From Paenibacillus sp. (lineage in GTDB: Bacteria > Bacillota > Bacilli > Paenibacillales > YIM-B00363): a stretch of DNA of 43,728 bases. This document shows positions 1 through 8,414 of this stretch, piece by piece. A program made the position numbers and the translations under genes. A model generated the notes under the pieces. It saw only the letters and a list, made by a program, of their open reading frames with translations. It ran no database searches and had not been told where the DNA came from. Where the stretch lies: positions 1 to 43,728 of the forward strand of contig JAPSKX010000021.1 in NCBI GenBank assembly GCA_031181325.1, written 5' to 3'. Position 1 is the first letter of the stretch, and each line of letters begins with the position of its first letter.

Positions 1-813
1 ATTCCGCTTCAGGCGTACTTCCGGATCAACTCCGAGAACATGGGCCAGTTCGAGCGGACGCTCATCATCGTCGACGAGGACGCGTTCGTCCACTACGTCG
101 AAGGCTGCACGGCGCCGATCTACAGCACGAACTCGCTGCACAGCGCGGTCGTCGAGATCTTGTGCCTCAAGAATTCGCGCGCGCGCTACACGACGATCCA
201 AAACTGGGCGCCGAACATCTACAACCTCGTCACGAAGCGCGCCGTCGCGGAAGAGAACGCGACGATGGAGTGGGTCGACGGCAACATCGGCTCCAAGCTG
301 ACGATGAAATACCCGGCGGTCATCCTGAAGGGCCGCGGCGCGAAGGGCAGCGTGCTGTCGATCGCGGTCGCGGGCAAGGGCCAGCACCAGGACGCGGGCG
401 CGAAGATGATCCACCTCGCCCCGGACACGACGTCGACGATCGTCTCGAAGTCGATCTCGAAGCACGGCGGCAAGGTGACGTACCGCGGTCTCGCTTCGTT
501 CGGACGCAATTCCGAAGGCGCGAAGGCGAACATCAAGTGCGATACGCTCATCATGGATAACGAGTCCACGTCGGACACGATTCCGTACAACGAAATCATG
601 AACGACAATATTACGCTCGAGCACGAAGCGACCGTATCGAAGGTGTCCGAGGACCAACTCTTCTACCTGATGAGCCGCGGCCTGTCGGAAGCCGAAGCGA
701 CGCAGATGATCGTCATGGGCTTCATCGAGCCGTTCACGAAGGAGCTGCCGATGGAGTACGCGGTCGAGATGAACCGTCTCATCAAGTTCGAGATGGAAGG
801 TTCGATCGGGTAA
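1..813 (+). CDS. sufB: Fe-S cluster assembly scaffold protein SufB (C-terminal part)
   Basis: The frame is open from the first base and the N-terminus lies outside the window; 270 residues remain of a protein that is normally about 465. SufB is the scaffold subunit of the cytosolic SufBCD complex, which builds iron-sulfur clusters and in Bacillota works with SufC, SufD, SufS and SufU. Visible family marks are the Phe-Arg-Ile-Asn segment followed by [12 protein letters not shown], the EGCTAP segment, the beta-helix core and the C-terminal region with [17 protein letters not shown]. Sequence and length from this point fit SufB rather than its paralogue SufD. It is probably the last gene of a suf operon because a strong terminator follows at once. 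Identification is very secure. Confidence 0.97.
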   Translation: MPLQAYFRINSENMGQFERTLIIVDEDAFVHYVEGCTAPIYSTNSLHSAVVEILCLKNSRARYTTIQNWAPNIYNLVTKRAVAEENATMEWVDGNIGSKLTMKYPAVILKGRGAKGSVLSIAVAGKGQHQDAGAKMIHLAPDTTSTIVSKSISKHGGKVTYRGLASFGRNSEGAKANIKCDTLIMDNESTSDTIPYNEIMNDNITLEHEATVSKVSEDQLFYLMSRGLSEAEATQMIVMGFIEPFTKELPMEYAVEMNRLIKFEMEGSIG

Positions 814-832
814 GATTGCATGGCATATCGCT

Positions 833-868
833 GAATCCGTAGATCTTAATCTACGGATTCTTTTTTTT
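833..868 (+). terminator. Intrinsic terminator after sufB
   Basis: An 11-bp perfect stem (833-843 with 850-860, arm GAATCCGTAGA) with a 6-nt loop is followed by eight T residues. It ends the sufB transcript. Confidence 0.93.
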
Positions 869-965
869 ATCCCTGCCCTCCCGACATATGGATAGGATGA
901 GCGCACCCTAACGATAATAAGGGGGAAATTGACAGAGGGTTGGATGCGCTAATAGATAAGAATGA

Positions 966-1286
966 AATGCACGAAGAAATCGAGAAACTCGCGGACACCT
1001 GGCCGATACGGTGCTGTCGTATTGGAATCAATACTCGGACCTGACGACATGGCAGTTTTGGTATATCGCCGCTCTGTTCGTCGTTCCGCTCGCTATCCTT
1101 GTATTTACCGTCGATCGGAGATCCCTCCTATATTCCATTGGATTAGGCGTACTGCTGGCGTTCGCCTTCATTCCGTTCACGGAAGCGATCGGGATTTTGG
1201 AAATGCGAAGAGGAATGAACTCCTTTTACGTGTTCCTTATCCTTACGATCCCTTATATTGCGTACGGGAGACGAAACTCGTCCTAG
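966..1286 (+). pseudogene. Fragment of a small membrane protein, possibly frameshifted
   Basis: From GTG 1011 a 91-residue reading frame encodes a hydrophobic protein with about three membrane segments (WYIAALFVVPLAILVF, a central stretch ending in PFTEAIGI, and a C-terminal YVFLILTIPYIAY). No good ribosome binding site precedes GTG 1011. The same frame is open back to 966, and just upstream in another frame an ATG at 967 starts MHEEIEKLADT. This hydrophilic N-terminus would join naturally to LADTVLSYW by one frameshift near 1000. The layout (short acidic N-terminus, Trp-rich first helix, a VDRR basic loop) recalls small Bacillota membrane proteins of the CBO0543 type, but the similarity is too weak to name it. 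A decayed gene is the best reading. Confidence 0.35.
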
Positions 1287-1415
1287 CCGTTCAGAGATCT
1301 TACACCTCGGGGAGCGGGGAGGACGAGTTTCGCGACCGCATTCATTTCAGAGACCTCCTGACGAGAAGGGCGAAAGCCCGAAAATAACGCCGCCGACCGC
1401 ACGCTGCGGTCGGCG
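1272..1415. repeat. Inverted repeats in the gap between sufB and the PH-domain gene
   Basis: The gap 869-1520 holds little else. A 12-bp inverted repeat (CGAAACTCGTCC at 1272-1283, its complement at 1321-1332) is separated by 37 bp. A second perfect 11-bp hairpin lies at 1391-1401/1405-1415 (arm CGCCGACCGCA, loop CGC). Neither has a T tract, so neither is a clear terminator. On the minus strand a 20-codon frame (1345 down to 1283) has a good AGGAGG at 8 nt spacing, but its product has no recognisable features. Confidence 0.4.
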
Positions 1416-1520
1416 CACGATTGCGATGCCGTACTATCGTCGGATGGCGGGGGGCGCCCTTTTCTGAGATAATAGCCTTGGTATTCGGATGGGAAAATCG
1501 TCAATGGGAGGATGATTCGA

Positions 1521-2135
1521 TTGTTCGGGAAGATTGCATCGGAAGCGCTCGGATTGAGCGATATCGGCAAGGTCATCAAGCCGCAGGACTTCGATAAGGT
1601 GGATTCCGACGATTACGTCATGCACGAGGACGGGGAGAAAATATACTTCATCATTAAGTCCAAAAAGGATGAATACTGCTTCACGAACTTAGCGCTCATC
1701 CACCTCGACGGCAACAGCGCCGTAAGCAAGAAGCGCATGCTGAAGCGATACAGCTACGCGACGAACGAGATCTCCAACGTATTCCTGGAGACGGCCGGCA
1801 CGGTCGACATGGACGTGGAGATCAAATTCACGATCGGCAGCACGCATTTCTCCATCGACGTCGACAAGAAGCAGCTCGAATCGGTTAAGGATTTGTATAA
1901 AGCGCTTATTAAGATCAGCGAAATCATCGATTCCAACGACACGCAATTCGATTACGCCAAGCAGAGCGTCCTGATCGCGAAGGAATCGCTCGGACGCATC
2001 GGTTCGCAGGGCTCCTCGCCGGTCGAGCAGTTCAACGCGATCACCGAATCGGCGTACGACTGGCTGCGCAACAAGCATAAGGAGTTGAAGGTGAAGGATT
2101 TCGGCTTCGTGTTCGAGAAGTACATCAATCAATAG
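1521..2135 (+). CDS. yvbH: YvbH-like PH-domain protein
   Basis: A 204-residue cytosolic protein with a bacterial PH domain (bPH_1, about residues 1-120) and a C-terminal YvbH-type oligomerisation region. It matches the pattern of B. subtilis YvbH, with conserved-looking stretches ALGLSDIG, YVMHEDGEKIYF, CFTNLALIHLDG and VSKKRMLKRY. The function of the family is unknown. An ATG at 1512 directly abuts the GGGAGG sequence, so TTG 1521, nine bases beyond it, is the likely start; the product then begins M-F-G-K-I-A like its relatives. The gene stands alone between its own terminator and the decayed upstream stretch. Confidence 0.88.
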   Translation: MFGKIASEALGLSDIGKVIKPQDFDKVDSDDYVMHEDGEKIYFIIKSKKDEYCFTNLALIHLDGNSAVSKKRMLKRYSYATNEISNVFLETAGTVDMDVEIKFTIGSTHFSIDVDKKQLESVKDLYKALIKISEIIDSNDTQFDYAKQSVLIAKESLGRIGSQGSSPVEQFNAITESAYDWLRNKHKELKVKDFGFVFEKYINQ

Positions 2136-2149
2136 GGTTGGAACATGGG

Positions 2150-2177
2150 AAAGGGTGCCGCAACGGGCACCCTTTTT
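2150..2177 (+). terminator. Intrinsic terminator after the YvbH-like gene
   Basis: Stem GGGTGCC (2153-2159) pairs with GGCACCC (2166-2172), flanked by AAA and TTTTT. The A/T flanks would also let it work for the convergent antiporter gene ending at 2218. Confidence 0.85.
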
Positions 2178-2217
2178 CCGTGGGGCGAGGGAGAAGGCGC
2201 TGTACGCGTGCGCCCGA

Positions 2218-3381
2218 CTACATGCTCGCCGAGCGGGCGCGCTCCGTCTGGACGGCGGCGTCCTTGAAGAACAGCTTCATCATCGGCGGCGTCAGGATCG
2301 TCGTGACGAGGATGACGACGACGAGAACGGCGAACAGGTCCGGGGCGAGGAGCCCGCTCTCGAGGCCGATGGCGGCGATGATGAGCGCGACCTCGCCGCG
2401 CGACACCATGGCCGCCCCGACGCCGAGCGCGCTGCGCCAGCCGAAGCCCGCGAAGCGGGCGCCGAGGCCGGAGCCGACGAGCTTGGTGAGCACGGCTAAC
2501 ACGCTTAATCCCGCGATGAGGCCGAGGTTGTCTCCGATCGCGGAAAATTCCGCGCTGACCCCGATCGAGGTGAAGAACACCGGAACGAAGACGGCGTAGC
2601 CGATCGTCTCGACCTTCTCGAACACCTCGTGTTTATGCGGCGTCCGGCTGATCGCCACCCCCGCGATGTAAGCCCCGATAATGCCCGCCACGCCGGTATA
2701 CTCCGCGAAGTACGCGTAGCCGAAGCAGACGATCAAGCCCGCGGAGACGACGGCCTCCGTCACGCGAAGCGGCGCGAACTTGCGCAGCACCCACGGCACG
2801 ACCTTCCAAGCGAGCAGCAGCGCGACCGCGAAGAAGACGAACTTCTTCAAGACGACCGTGCCGAGATGCACGTCACCGCCCGTAAAGCTCATGACGAACG
2901 CGAGCGCCAAGATGACCAAGACGTCGTCGATGACGGCGGCGCCTAGAATCGTCGCGCCTTCTTTGGATTTCAGCCTCCCCAGCTCCTTCAGCGACTGAAC
3001 GGAGATGCTGACGCTCGTCGCGGACAACAGCAAGCCGAGGAAGATCGCTTCCGCTTGCGGAAGTCCCATGAACAGCCCGGCGCCGTAGCCGAGACCGAGC
3101 GGGAAGACGATGCCGAGGACGCCGACGTACCCCGCCGCTTTCCCCGCCCGCTTGAATTCCCCCATATCGGTCTCGAGGCCCGCGATGAACATGAGCAGGA
3201 TGACGCCGATCTGACTGAGCTCGGCGAGCACGTCCGTGCTGTTTACGATGCCGAGCACGGTCGGACCGAGCACGATGCCGATCAACAGCTTGCCTAACAC
3301 GGAGGGCTGCCCGAGCTTTACGCTCAAGTCGCCAGCTACCTTAGAAGCCAATAAAATAATTGCCAATTCGAATACCAACAT
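2218..3381 (-). CDS. Cation:proton antiporter, CPA2 family (GerN/NapA/KefB-like)
   Basis: A 387-residue integral membrane protein with about 11-13 helices, a monovalent cation/H+ exchanger of the Na_H_Exchanger family. Family marks are LGQPSVLGKLLIGIVLGP in helix 2, GLETDM, the SATSVSISVQSLKELG segment, AAVIDDVLVIL (the Asp-Asp pair typical of electrogenic CPA2 exchangers) and VSRGEVALII near the end. Its length equals that of GerN-type exchangers, and no TrkA-N regulatory domain follows. The frame is open upstream to 3549, but ATG 3381 has an AGAAGGAG site at normal spacing and starts in the first helix, so it is preferred. The leader upstream may be structured (see the separate entry). Ion specificity (Na+ or K+) cannot be told from sequence. 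Confidence 0.93.
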   Translation of the reverse strand: MLVFELAIILLASKVAGDLSVKLGQPSVLGKLLIGIVLGPTVLGIVNSTDVLAELSQIGVILLMFIAGLETDMGEFKRAGKAAGYVGVLGIVFPLGLGYGAGLFMGLPQAEAIFLGLLLSATSVSISVQSLKELGRLKSKEGATILGAAVIDDVLVILALAFVMSFTGGDVHLGTVVLKKFVFFAVALLLAWKVVPWVLRKFAPLRVTEAVVSAGLIVCFGYAYFAEYTGVAGIIGAYIAGVAISRTPHKHEVFEKVETIGYAVFVPVFFTSIGVSAEFSAIGDNLGLIAGLSVLAVLTKLVGSGLGARFAGFGWRSALGVGAAMVSRGEVALIIAAIGLESGLLAPDLFAVLVVVILVTTILTPPMMKLFFKDAAVQTERARSASM

Positions 3382-3435
3382 GTCGATCGCTCCTTCTATG
3401 CGATGATTGGAATGCCGCAAGTAAGCAAAAAGAAG

Positions 3436-3505
3436 CCCGCCACCACGGACCGCCGGCATACGCAGACGGGTCCCTTGGTGACAGGCTCCTCCAAGTGAGA
3501 CGCAA
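3436..3505 (-). promoter_or_regulatory. Possible structured leader or attenuator before the antiporter gene
   Basis: Read on the minus strand, CACCAAGGGACC (3480-3469) can pair with GGTCCGTGGTG (3451-3441) as a long imperfect helix. It is followed by GCGGGC and a T-rich run. An alternative hairpin, CTTGG with CCAAG, uses the same CCAAG bases. Mutually exclusive helices before a transporter gene suggest attenuation, but no known riboswitch class was recognised. Confidence 0.3.
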
Positions 3506-3580
3506 ATGAATTTAGGTATCATGATACATCTTCTTCGCGCAAAGGGCAACCCTCGCCGCCGCCGCGCAGACGGCGGCGCC

Positions 3581-3841
3581 TTACGAGAGCGTCGGATCGA
3601 TCGCGAACATCGCCGCGACGGACAGTCCCCAGACGAGGGCGATGAGGAACGATACGCCCGTCAGGATCAGGGTCGGGGCGTTCGCGCCGGACGCCCGCGC
3701 CGAGCCGATCAACCCCAGGATGAGCGCGATCAAGCCGAGCAGCAATCCGATCGGAAGCAGCACGACGAGCAGGTTGCACATACACGCGGTCAGCGCGAGC
3801 CAGAAGGCGGGCGTCGATGCGGCGGAACGTGGAAGAGACAC
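3581..3841 (-). CDS. Small two-helix membrane protein
   Basis: An 86-residue protein with two long hydrophobic segments (about residues 11-42, rich in Leu and Ile, and about 53-76) joined by a short GSARASGAN loop. This helical hairpin resembles DUF4190-type small membrane proteins, although no family is claimed. The frame is open to a TTG at 3862, but the AAAGGAGA ribosome binding site lies inside that extension and points to GTG 3841, seven bases beyond it. It is a single gene, transcribed like the antiporter but 200 bp upstream of it. A GC-rich hairpin (3557-3564 with 3571-3578) follows its stop codon. Function unknown. Confidence 0.7.
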   Translation of the reverse strand: MSLPRSAASTPAFWLALTACMCNLLVVLLPIGLLLGLIALILGLIGSARASGANAPTLILTGVSFLIALVWGLSVAAMFAIDPTLS

Positions 3842-4018
3842 GGTCGATTCTCCTTTAGCCAAAGCCGGATTCGTTAAACCTATTGTAGCATACTCGCGCC
3901 GTCCACATCATTCCTGCCGGGGCGGGAGGGGGTTCTGCATATTTTGACCGTCCGAATCTCAACCTAATCCCGATGAGGTTCTACAATTCGAGACAAGGAC
4001 AAGGAGATGGGGGCAACG

Positions 4019-5323
4019 ATGGCGCGCCTATGGAAGACGACGGCGATATTGCTTAGCGCCGCATTGACGATAACCGCCTGCGGCGCCGGCGCGGGCGGAG
4101 GAACGGACGGCAACGGAGGGAACGGCGTAACGGCTCGGCAGCTTCCGAGGACCGGGCATGAGTCGCTGTTGGAGCGGGCCCGGCTGTGGGGGACCGATCA
4201 CGGAGACGGCCACAACAACATCGCGAATCATAACGTCCAAGACAACGGCGCCGATGCCGACAACGATCGGATGCGGCAAGACGGGCCGCTGATCAGCAGC
4301 GACGAGCGGATGACGCCGTTCCCGCGCAATAGCGTACGGCCGCTGAACGCGGGCGATTCCGGCGCGGGCCGGAGCATGGGCATGATGCAGACGCAGTCGC
4401 AGGCGGGGCAGCCGATCACGGTGCCGTACGTCGCGGACGGCGGAGAACGGTACGTCGCTCTCGATACGCTCGTAGACGTACTGCAATACGAGCACTACGT
4501 GACCGAATCGAAGGACGTGCGCGAGATCGGGGATAAGGATCCGTTGTTCCGCCTGCAAGCCGGCAGCACGAGGGCGATGAAGGACGGGGACGACGTCACG
4601 CTCTCGGCCGCGCCGAAGCTGGTGGGCGGCAAGATGATGCTGCCGATCTCGGCCGCCTCCGATCTATTCTCGGACGAGATGGTGTTCGAGCCGGGGCAAG
4701 ACGGCTTGACGCTGTTCCCGTCGGATACGGACGCGCCGCGGCGGGATACGGACGGCGTCGACGAAGCGGTCGATCCGTCCCTCGACTTCGAGGACGATCC
4801 GAACGACCCGTTCAAGGGCGACGACGCGGAAGGCGCGTTCGCGAGCGTGGAGGAAGCGGAAGCGGCGCTCGACGCCCTGGAGGCGATCGCGGCGGACCCC
4901 GAAGCGGTGCCCGCGCTCAAAAATATTAACATCAACGCGATGATCCGGACCTCGAAGAAATATATCGGCGTTCCGTATAAGTTCGGAGCGGGTCCGTACC
5001 CGCAGACGAACCGCTTCGACTGCTCCTCTTATACGCGATACGTCTTCGCCAAATACGGCATCGACCTGCCGCGCACGGCGCGGGCGCAGGCGCGGATCGG
5101 CAAGACGGTGTCGCGCAAGAGCCTGCGCAAAGGGGACTTGTTGTACTTCTACGTCCCCGGGCGCTTCAAGTCGAACAAGAAAATCGGCCACGTAGGCATC
5201 TACATCGGCAACCGGATGATGATTCACGCCAACACGGAGCCGAAGAACGGCGTCCAGCTGCGCAGCATCGACCGGGCGTTCTGGAAGAAGACGTTCATCA
5301 CGGCCAAACGGGTCGTGTATTAA
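4019..5323 (+). CDS. Lipoprotein with copper-amine-oxidase-type stalk and NlpC/P60 peptidase domain
   Basis: A 434-residue exported protein. Residues 1-21 form a lipoprotein signal peptide with lipobox ITAC, so Cys21 should be lipid-anchored on the outer face of the membrane. A Gly/Asn-rich, low-complexity region follows. Residues about 130-240 resemble the copper amine oxidase N-terminal-like domain common in Paenibacillus envelope proteins. An acidic linker then leads to a C-terminal NlpC/P60 domain with the catalytic triad Cys335 (FDCSSYT), His391 (GHVGIYIG) and His403 (IHAN). The predicted activity is a cell-wall DL-endopeptidase (gamma-D-glutamyl/diamino acid bond). ATG 4007 touches the AAGGAG sequence, so ATG 4019 is preferred; it also gives a cleaner signal peptide. 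It stands alone with its own terminator. Confidence 0.9.
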   Translation: MARLWKTTAILLSAALTITACGAGAGGGTDGNGGNGVTARQLPRTGHESLLERARLWGTDHGDGHNNIANHNVQDNGADADNDRMRQDGPLISSDERMTPFPRNSVRPLNAGDSGAGRSMGMMQTQSQAGQPITVPYVADGGERYVALDTLVDVLQYEHYVTESKDVREIGDKDPLFRLQAGSTRAMKDGDDVTLSAAPKLVGGKMMLPISAASDLFSDEMVFEPGQDGLTLFPSDTDAPRRDTDGVDEAVDPSLDFEDDPNDPFKGDDAEGAFASVEEAEAALDALEAIAADPEAVPALKNININAMIRTSKKYIGVPYKFGAGPYPQTNRFDCSSYTRYVFAKYGIDLPRTARAQARIGKTVSRKSLRKGDLLYFYVPGRFKSNKKIGHVGIYIGNRMMIHANTEPKNGVQLRSIDRAFWKKTFITAKRVVY

Positions 5324-5348
5324 CCGGCTGCGGCCGGCAGACGGCAAC

Positions 5349-5398
5349 ACGCGCTCTTCGCCCGGTAATGCGATCCGGTGAAGGGCGCGTATTTTTTT
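5349..5398 (+). terminator. Intrinsic terminator after the NlpC/P60 gene
   Basis: A long interrupted stem (ACGCGC with GCGCGT, then CTTC with GAAG, then CCGG with CCGG) is followed by a T7 run at 5392-5398. It lies between two convergent genes. Confidence 0.85.
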
Positions 5399-5411
5399 AA
5401 TGTTATAGGAT

Positions 5412-8195
5412 TTATAAGTTATTGGCGGAAAATAGCAGTCGTTCGAACGCGTCGGTATCGAGCGGGCGGCTGAGATGGTACCCTTGCGCTTCGTCGCATC
5501 CGGATTGTATCAGGAGCTCGAGATGTTCCAACGTTTCTACGCCTTCCGCGACGACCTTCTTGCCGAGAAGATGGGCGATCGATACGACGGAGCGGACGAT
5601 CGAGAGGTGGAACGCGTCTTGATGCATGTTTTGAATGAACGACTTATCGATCTTGACGAAATCGAAGGGCAACTGACGGATATAATTCAGCGACGAGTAC
5701 CCGGTGCCGAAGTCGTCGAGCGAGATGGTCACGCCGAGCGCTTTCACCCGATTCAGCTTCTCGATAACGGATTGCAGGTCCGACAACGGCACGCTTTCCG
5801 TAATTTCCAGATTCAAATAGTTCGGGTCGAGCCCGGTATCCAGCAGCGCGGCGTCGATTTGCTCGACGAATGTACGCTGAAGAAACTGACGAACCGACAC
5901 ATTGACCGATACCGGGATCGCGTACCCTGCGTCCAACCATGTCTTTGCTTGCGCGCACGCGGCGCGAAGCACCCAATCGCCGATCTGCATAATCAATCCC
6001 GTCTCCTCGGCGAACGGAATGAATCGATCCGGGGGAATGATTCCTTGTTCGCGATGCTTCCACCGAACGAGCGCTTCGACGCCGACGATGCGCATCGCGC
6101 GAATGTCGTATTTGGCTTGATAATTCAAGAACAGATCGCCGTTGGCCAACGCCTTGCGCAGCTCGTTGCCGAGGCTTAGCTTCCAGGCGTTCCGCTTTTC
6201 GGTATCGGCGCTGAAGAACATGTACGTGTTGCCGCCGCTCTCCTTCGCTTCGTAGAGCGCCGCATCGGCTTGCTGGATCAGCGTTTCCACCTCCGCGCTG
6301 TCGCCCGGATACAGGCTGATGCCGATACTGGGCGTGACGTACAGCTCGTGCCCGTCGACGACATACGGCTCGGCCAACAGCGCAAGCAAAGCGTACGCGG
6401 TCCGCTTCGCCTCGGCTCGGTCCGCGCCGGGGAAGTAGGCGGTGAATTCGTCGCCGCCTTGCCGGGAGAACAAGCCGTTTTCCACGCTTTGCAAGCGTCG
6501 GCTCACTTCGTTAAGCAATAGATCGCCCGCCCGGTGGCCGAGCGTATCGTTAACGAGCTTGAACCGATCCAGATCGATAAAAAACAGAGCGCCGCAAGGC
6601 GATGCGAGGCTGTCCTCTACTAATCGGTAAAACCGCACTCGATTCGGCAAGCCCGTGAGCGCGTCGTGATACGCCAAATATTCGACCATCTGCTCCGACT
6701 TTTTGCGCTTGCTGATATCCCGCACGATAAGCAAGGAAGCCGGATGGCCGTCGTATTCGAGCCGCGTGCCGACGACTTCCGCGTGGAACGTCGTGCCGTC
6801 CAGACGCTTTAATACGACTTCCTCCGCTTCGAGGATCTCGGATGCGTCGTTGATTCGCTCCACCAGTCCGGTCGAACGGGAGTCCGACGCTGGGATCAAG
6901 TCTTGGACGAGACAATCGGCGAATGCGTCTTCGCCGGCGTTGCGGAAACATATCGTCGCCGCGCGGTTCCAATATAACATTCGATGCTTGCCGTACACGA
7001 CGATCGGATCGGGCGACAGCTCGATGAGACGCCGGTGCCGCTCCTCGCTGTCGATCAAGTCTTTCTGCGTTTTTTTCCAGGCCGTTATGTTTTTGGCGAT
7101 GCCGAAGACGCCTTGGATCTCGCCGTTAATGTATATCGGAATATTTTTAATCGCGAAATATTTATCTTGAGCGGGGAAGCGGCGGTTTCGCGCGCGAACT
7201 TCGTATTCCCGGACCTCCCCCGAGAGCGCCGCGCCGTAATGTTCCATCGTCGCTGACAAATCGTCGGGATGGACGAAGGGGACGAACGACTTGCCGGGCA
7301 ACTCGGCGGCCGGAAATCCAAGGATACCGGGGAGAACCTGATTGAAATGGACGAAGCGCCCTTCCATGTCGAGCGTATACACTCCGTCCGGGTTATGTTC
7401 GAACAACGACTTGTACCGTTGCTCGCTTTCTTCCAGCTCCCGTTGCGCTTTAAGCATCTCGGTAACGTCTTTCGCGATGCCGAACATCCCGACGATCACT
7501 CCGTCCACGTAGACGGGCATGGTCGTGATTTTCATAGTCATATAGCCGCTCTCGACCATGTCGCTCGCGACGCGAATCTGAATGTCGCCGACTTCGCCGG
7601 ACAATACGGCATGGAACCGTTCATAGGCGATCGGCACATCGTCCGGGTGGGCGAGACGAGCGAACACCGTTCCGATCAACTTGTCCTTGTCGAGACCCGT
7701 AATCTCGGACGCGCGCCGGTTGGCGCTGACGAATCGTCCTTCCCGGTCGATGGAAAAGACCGCGTCCGGGTTATGATCGAATAACGACTTGTACCGCTGC
7801 TCGCTCTCTTCCAGCTGCCGCTCTCGGAGCTTCTTCTCGGTTATGTCCTTGGCGATGACGATCAGCTTGGTGCAGACGTCGCCCTCGAAGATCGGAATGT
7901 ACGAGAGTTCCCCGAGAAACATCCCTTTCTTCGTCGCGATGTGTCCGGTAAACACGACCGTTCCCCGGGTGTCGGCGGCGTCGCGGAAATACGCTTCGAC
8001 GGAGGAGGCGATATCGGGAGGGAACAATTGGTGCGCCGTCTGCCCGACGAAGGATTCCTCGAAAAAACCGCATTCGTAGGCCGTGCGATTGCCCATCTCG
8101 AAGCGGAACGCGCCGTCGTCGCAGCGGCGGACGATCGTGATCGGATCGGGAATTCCATGAAAGATCGTTTTGAAGACGTTCTCGGTATGCGCCAT
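5412..8195 (-). CDS. PAS-PAS-PAS-PAS-GGDEF-EAL c-di-GMP signalling protein
   Basis: A 927-residue cytosolic protein with no membrane segment. Four PAS domains (about 5-120, 135-248, 257-372 and 383-497) each end in a D-I/V-T/S-type linker and short coiled coil. A GGDEF diguanylate cyclase domain follows (about 505-660, motif GGDEF at 580-584), then an EAL phosphodiesterase domain (about 690-920). The EAL residues Glu707, Asn765, Glu797, Asp827, Asp828, Lys848, Glu884 and Gln904 are all present, so both activities look intact. The inhibitory RxxD site before GGDEF is absent (VENG there). PAS2 and PAS3 are close to each other and look like an internal duplication. ATG 8195 has GAGGAG at seven bases and is chosen over an upstream in-frame start at 8255. 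The leader carries a c-di-GMP riboswitch, so its own product or substrate probably regulates the gene. Confidence 0.95.
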   Translation of the reverse strand: MAHTENVFKTIFHGIPDPITIVRRCDDGAFRFEMGNRTAYECGFFEESFVGQTAHQLFPPDIASSVEAYFRDAADTRGTVVFTGHIATKKGMFLGELSYIPIFEGDVCTKLIVIAKDITEKKLRERQLEESEQRYKSLFDHNPDAVFSIDREGRFVSANRRASEITGLDKDKLIGTVFARLAHPDDVPIAYERFHAVLSGEVGDIQIRVASDMVESGYMTMKITTMPVYVDGVIVGMFGIAKDVTEMLKAQRELEESEQRYKSLFEHNPDGVYTLDMEGRFVHFNQVLPGILGFPAAELPGKSFVPFVHPDDLSATMEHYGAALSGEVREYEVRARNRRFPAQDKYFAIKNIPIYINGEIQGVFGIAKNITAWKKTQKDLIDSEERHRRLIELSPDPIVVYGKHRMLYWNRAATICFRNAGEDAFADCLVQDLIPASDSRSTGLVERINDASEILEAEEVVLKRLDGTTFHAEVVGTRLEYDGHPASLLIVRDISKRKKSEQMVEYLAYHDALTGLPNRVRFYRLVEDSLASPCGALFFIDLDRFKLVNDTLGHRAGDLLLNEVSRRLQSVENGLFSRQGGDEFTAYFPGADRAEAKRTAYALLALLAEPYVVDGHELYVTPSIGISLYPGDSAEVETLIQQADAALYEAKESGGNTYMFFSADTEKRNAWKLSLGNELRKALANGDLFLNYQAKYDIRAMRIVGVEALVRWKHREQGIIPPDRFIPFAEETGLIMQIGDWVLRAACAQAKTWLDAGYAIPVSVNVSVRQFLQRTFVEQIDAALLDTGLDPNYLNLEITESVPLSDLQSVIEKLNRVKALGVTISLDDFGTGYSSLNYIRQLPFDFVKIDKSFIQNMHQDAFHLSIVRSVVSIAHLLGKKVVAEGVETLEHLELLIQSGCDEAQGYHLSRPLDTDAFERLLFSANNL

Positions 8196-8223
8196 GGTAG
8201 TACTCCTCGTCTTCGATGAATAT

Positions 8224-8256
8224 AAAAAAGGCGGCTCGCGACGCGTCGCGGCCACC
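8224..8256 (-). terminator. Riboswitch expression platform (intrinsic terminator)
   Basis: On the minus strand GGTGGC (8256-8251) pairs with GCCGCC (8235-8230), and between them sits the 14-bp perfect palindrome CGCGACGCGTCGCG (8250-8237). Six T residues follow (8229-8224). It lies between the riboswitch aptamer and the start codon at 8195, as expected for ligand-controlled termination. Confidence 0.85.
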
Positions 8257-8282
8257 GGACTCGATTTTGAACTTTACCCGTG

Positions 8283-8366
8283 GCGGCCAGGCGACCGTAA
8301 CGCGGGAAGCGTCGTAGGTCCGTAGCTTTGCGTCCTTGCCTTTCGACAAGTTTGCCTTGATTACGC
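8283..8366 (-). ncRNA. c-di-GMP-I riboswitch (GEMM) aptamer
   Basis: Read on the minus strand, the leader contains the class I hallmarks in order. AGGCAAAC is followed by a short stem CTTG/CAAG capped by a GAAA-containing loop, then GGACGCAAAGCTACGG, CCTA, a second stem ACGC/GCGT, and TTACGG. The closing P1 arm GCCT (8292-8289) pairs with the first AGGC (8357-8354). The GAAA loop and its receptor, and the GACGCAAAG core that contacts the ligand, match the established family. Its position before a GGDEF-EAL gene and its downstream terminator agree with the assignment. Confidence 0.92.
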
Positions 8367-8384
8367 GGATTTCACCCTGCATTC

Positions 8385-8414
8385 ATCATACTTCGTTCCC
8401 GTATGGGTTTACAA
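8385..8414 (-). promoter_or_regulatory. Probable promoter of the riboswitch/GGDEF-EAL transcript
   Basis: On the minus strand TTGTAA (8414-8409), an 18-bp spacer and TATGAT (8390-8385) form a housekeeping-type promoter. Transcription would begin a few bases before the aptamer. Confidence 0.6.
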
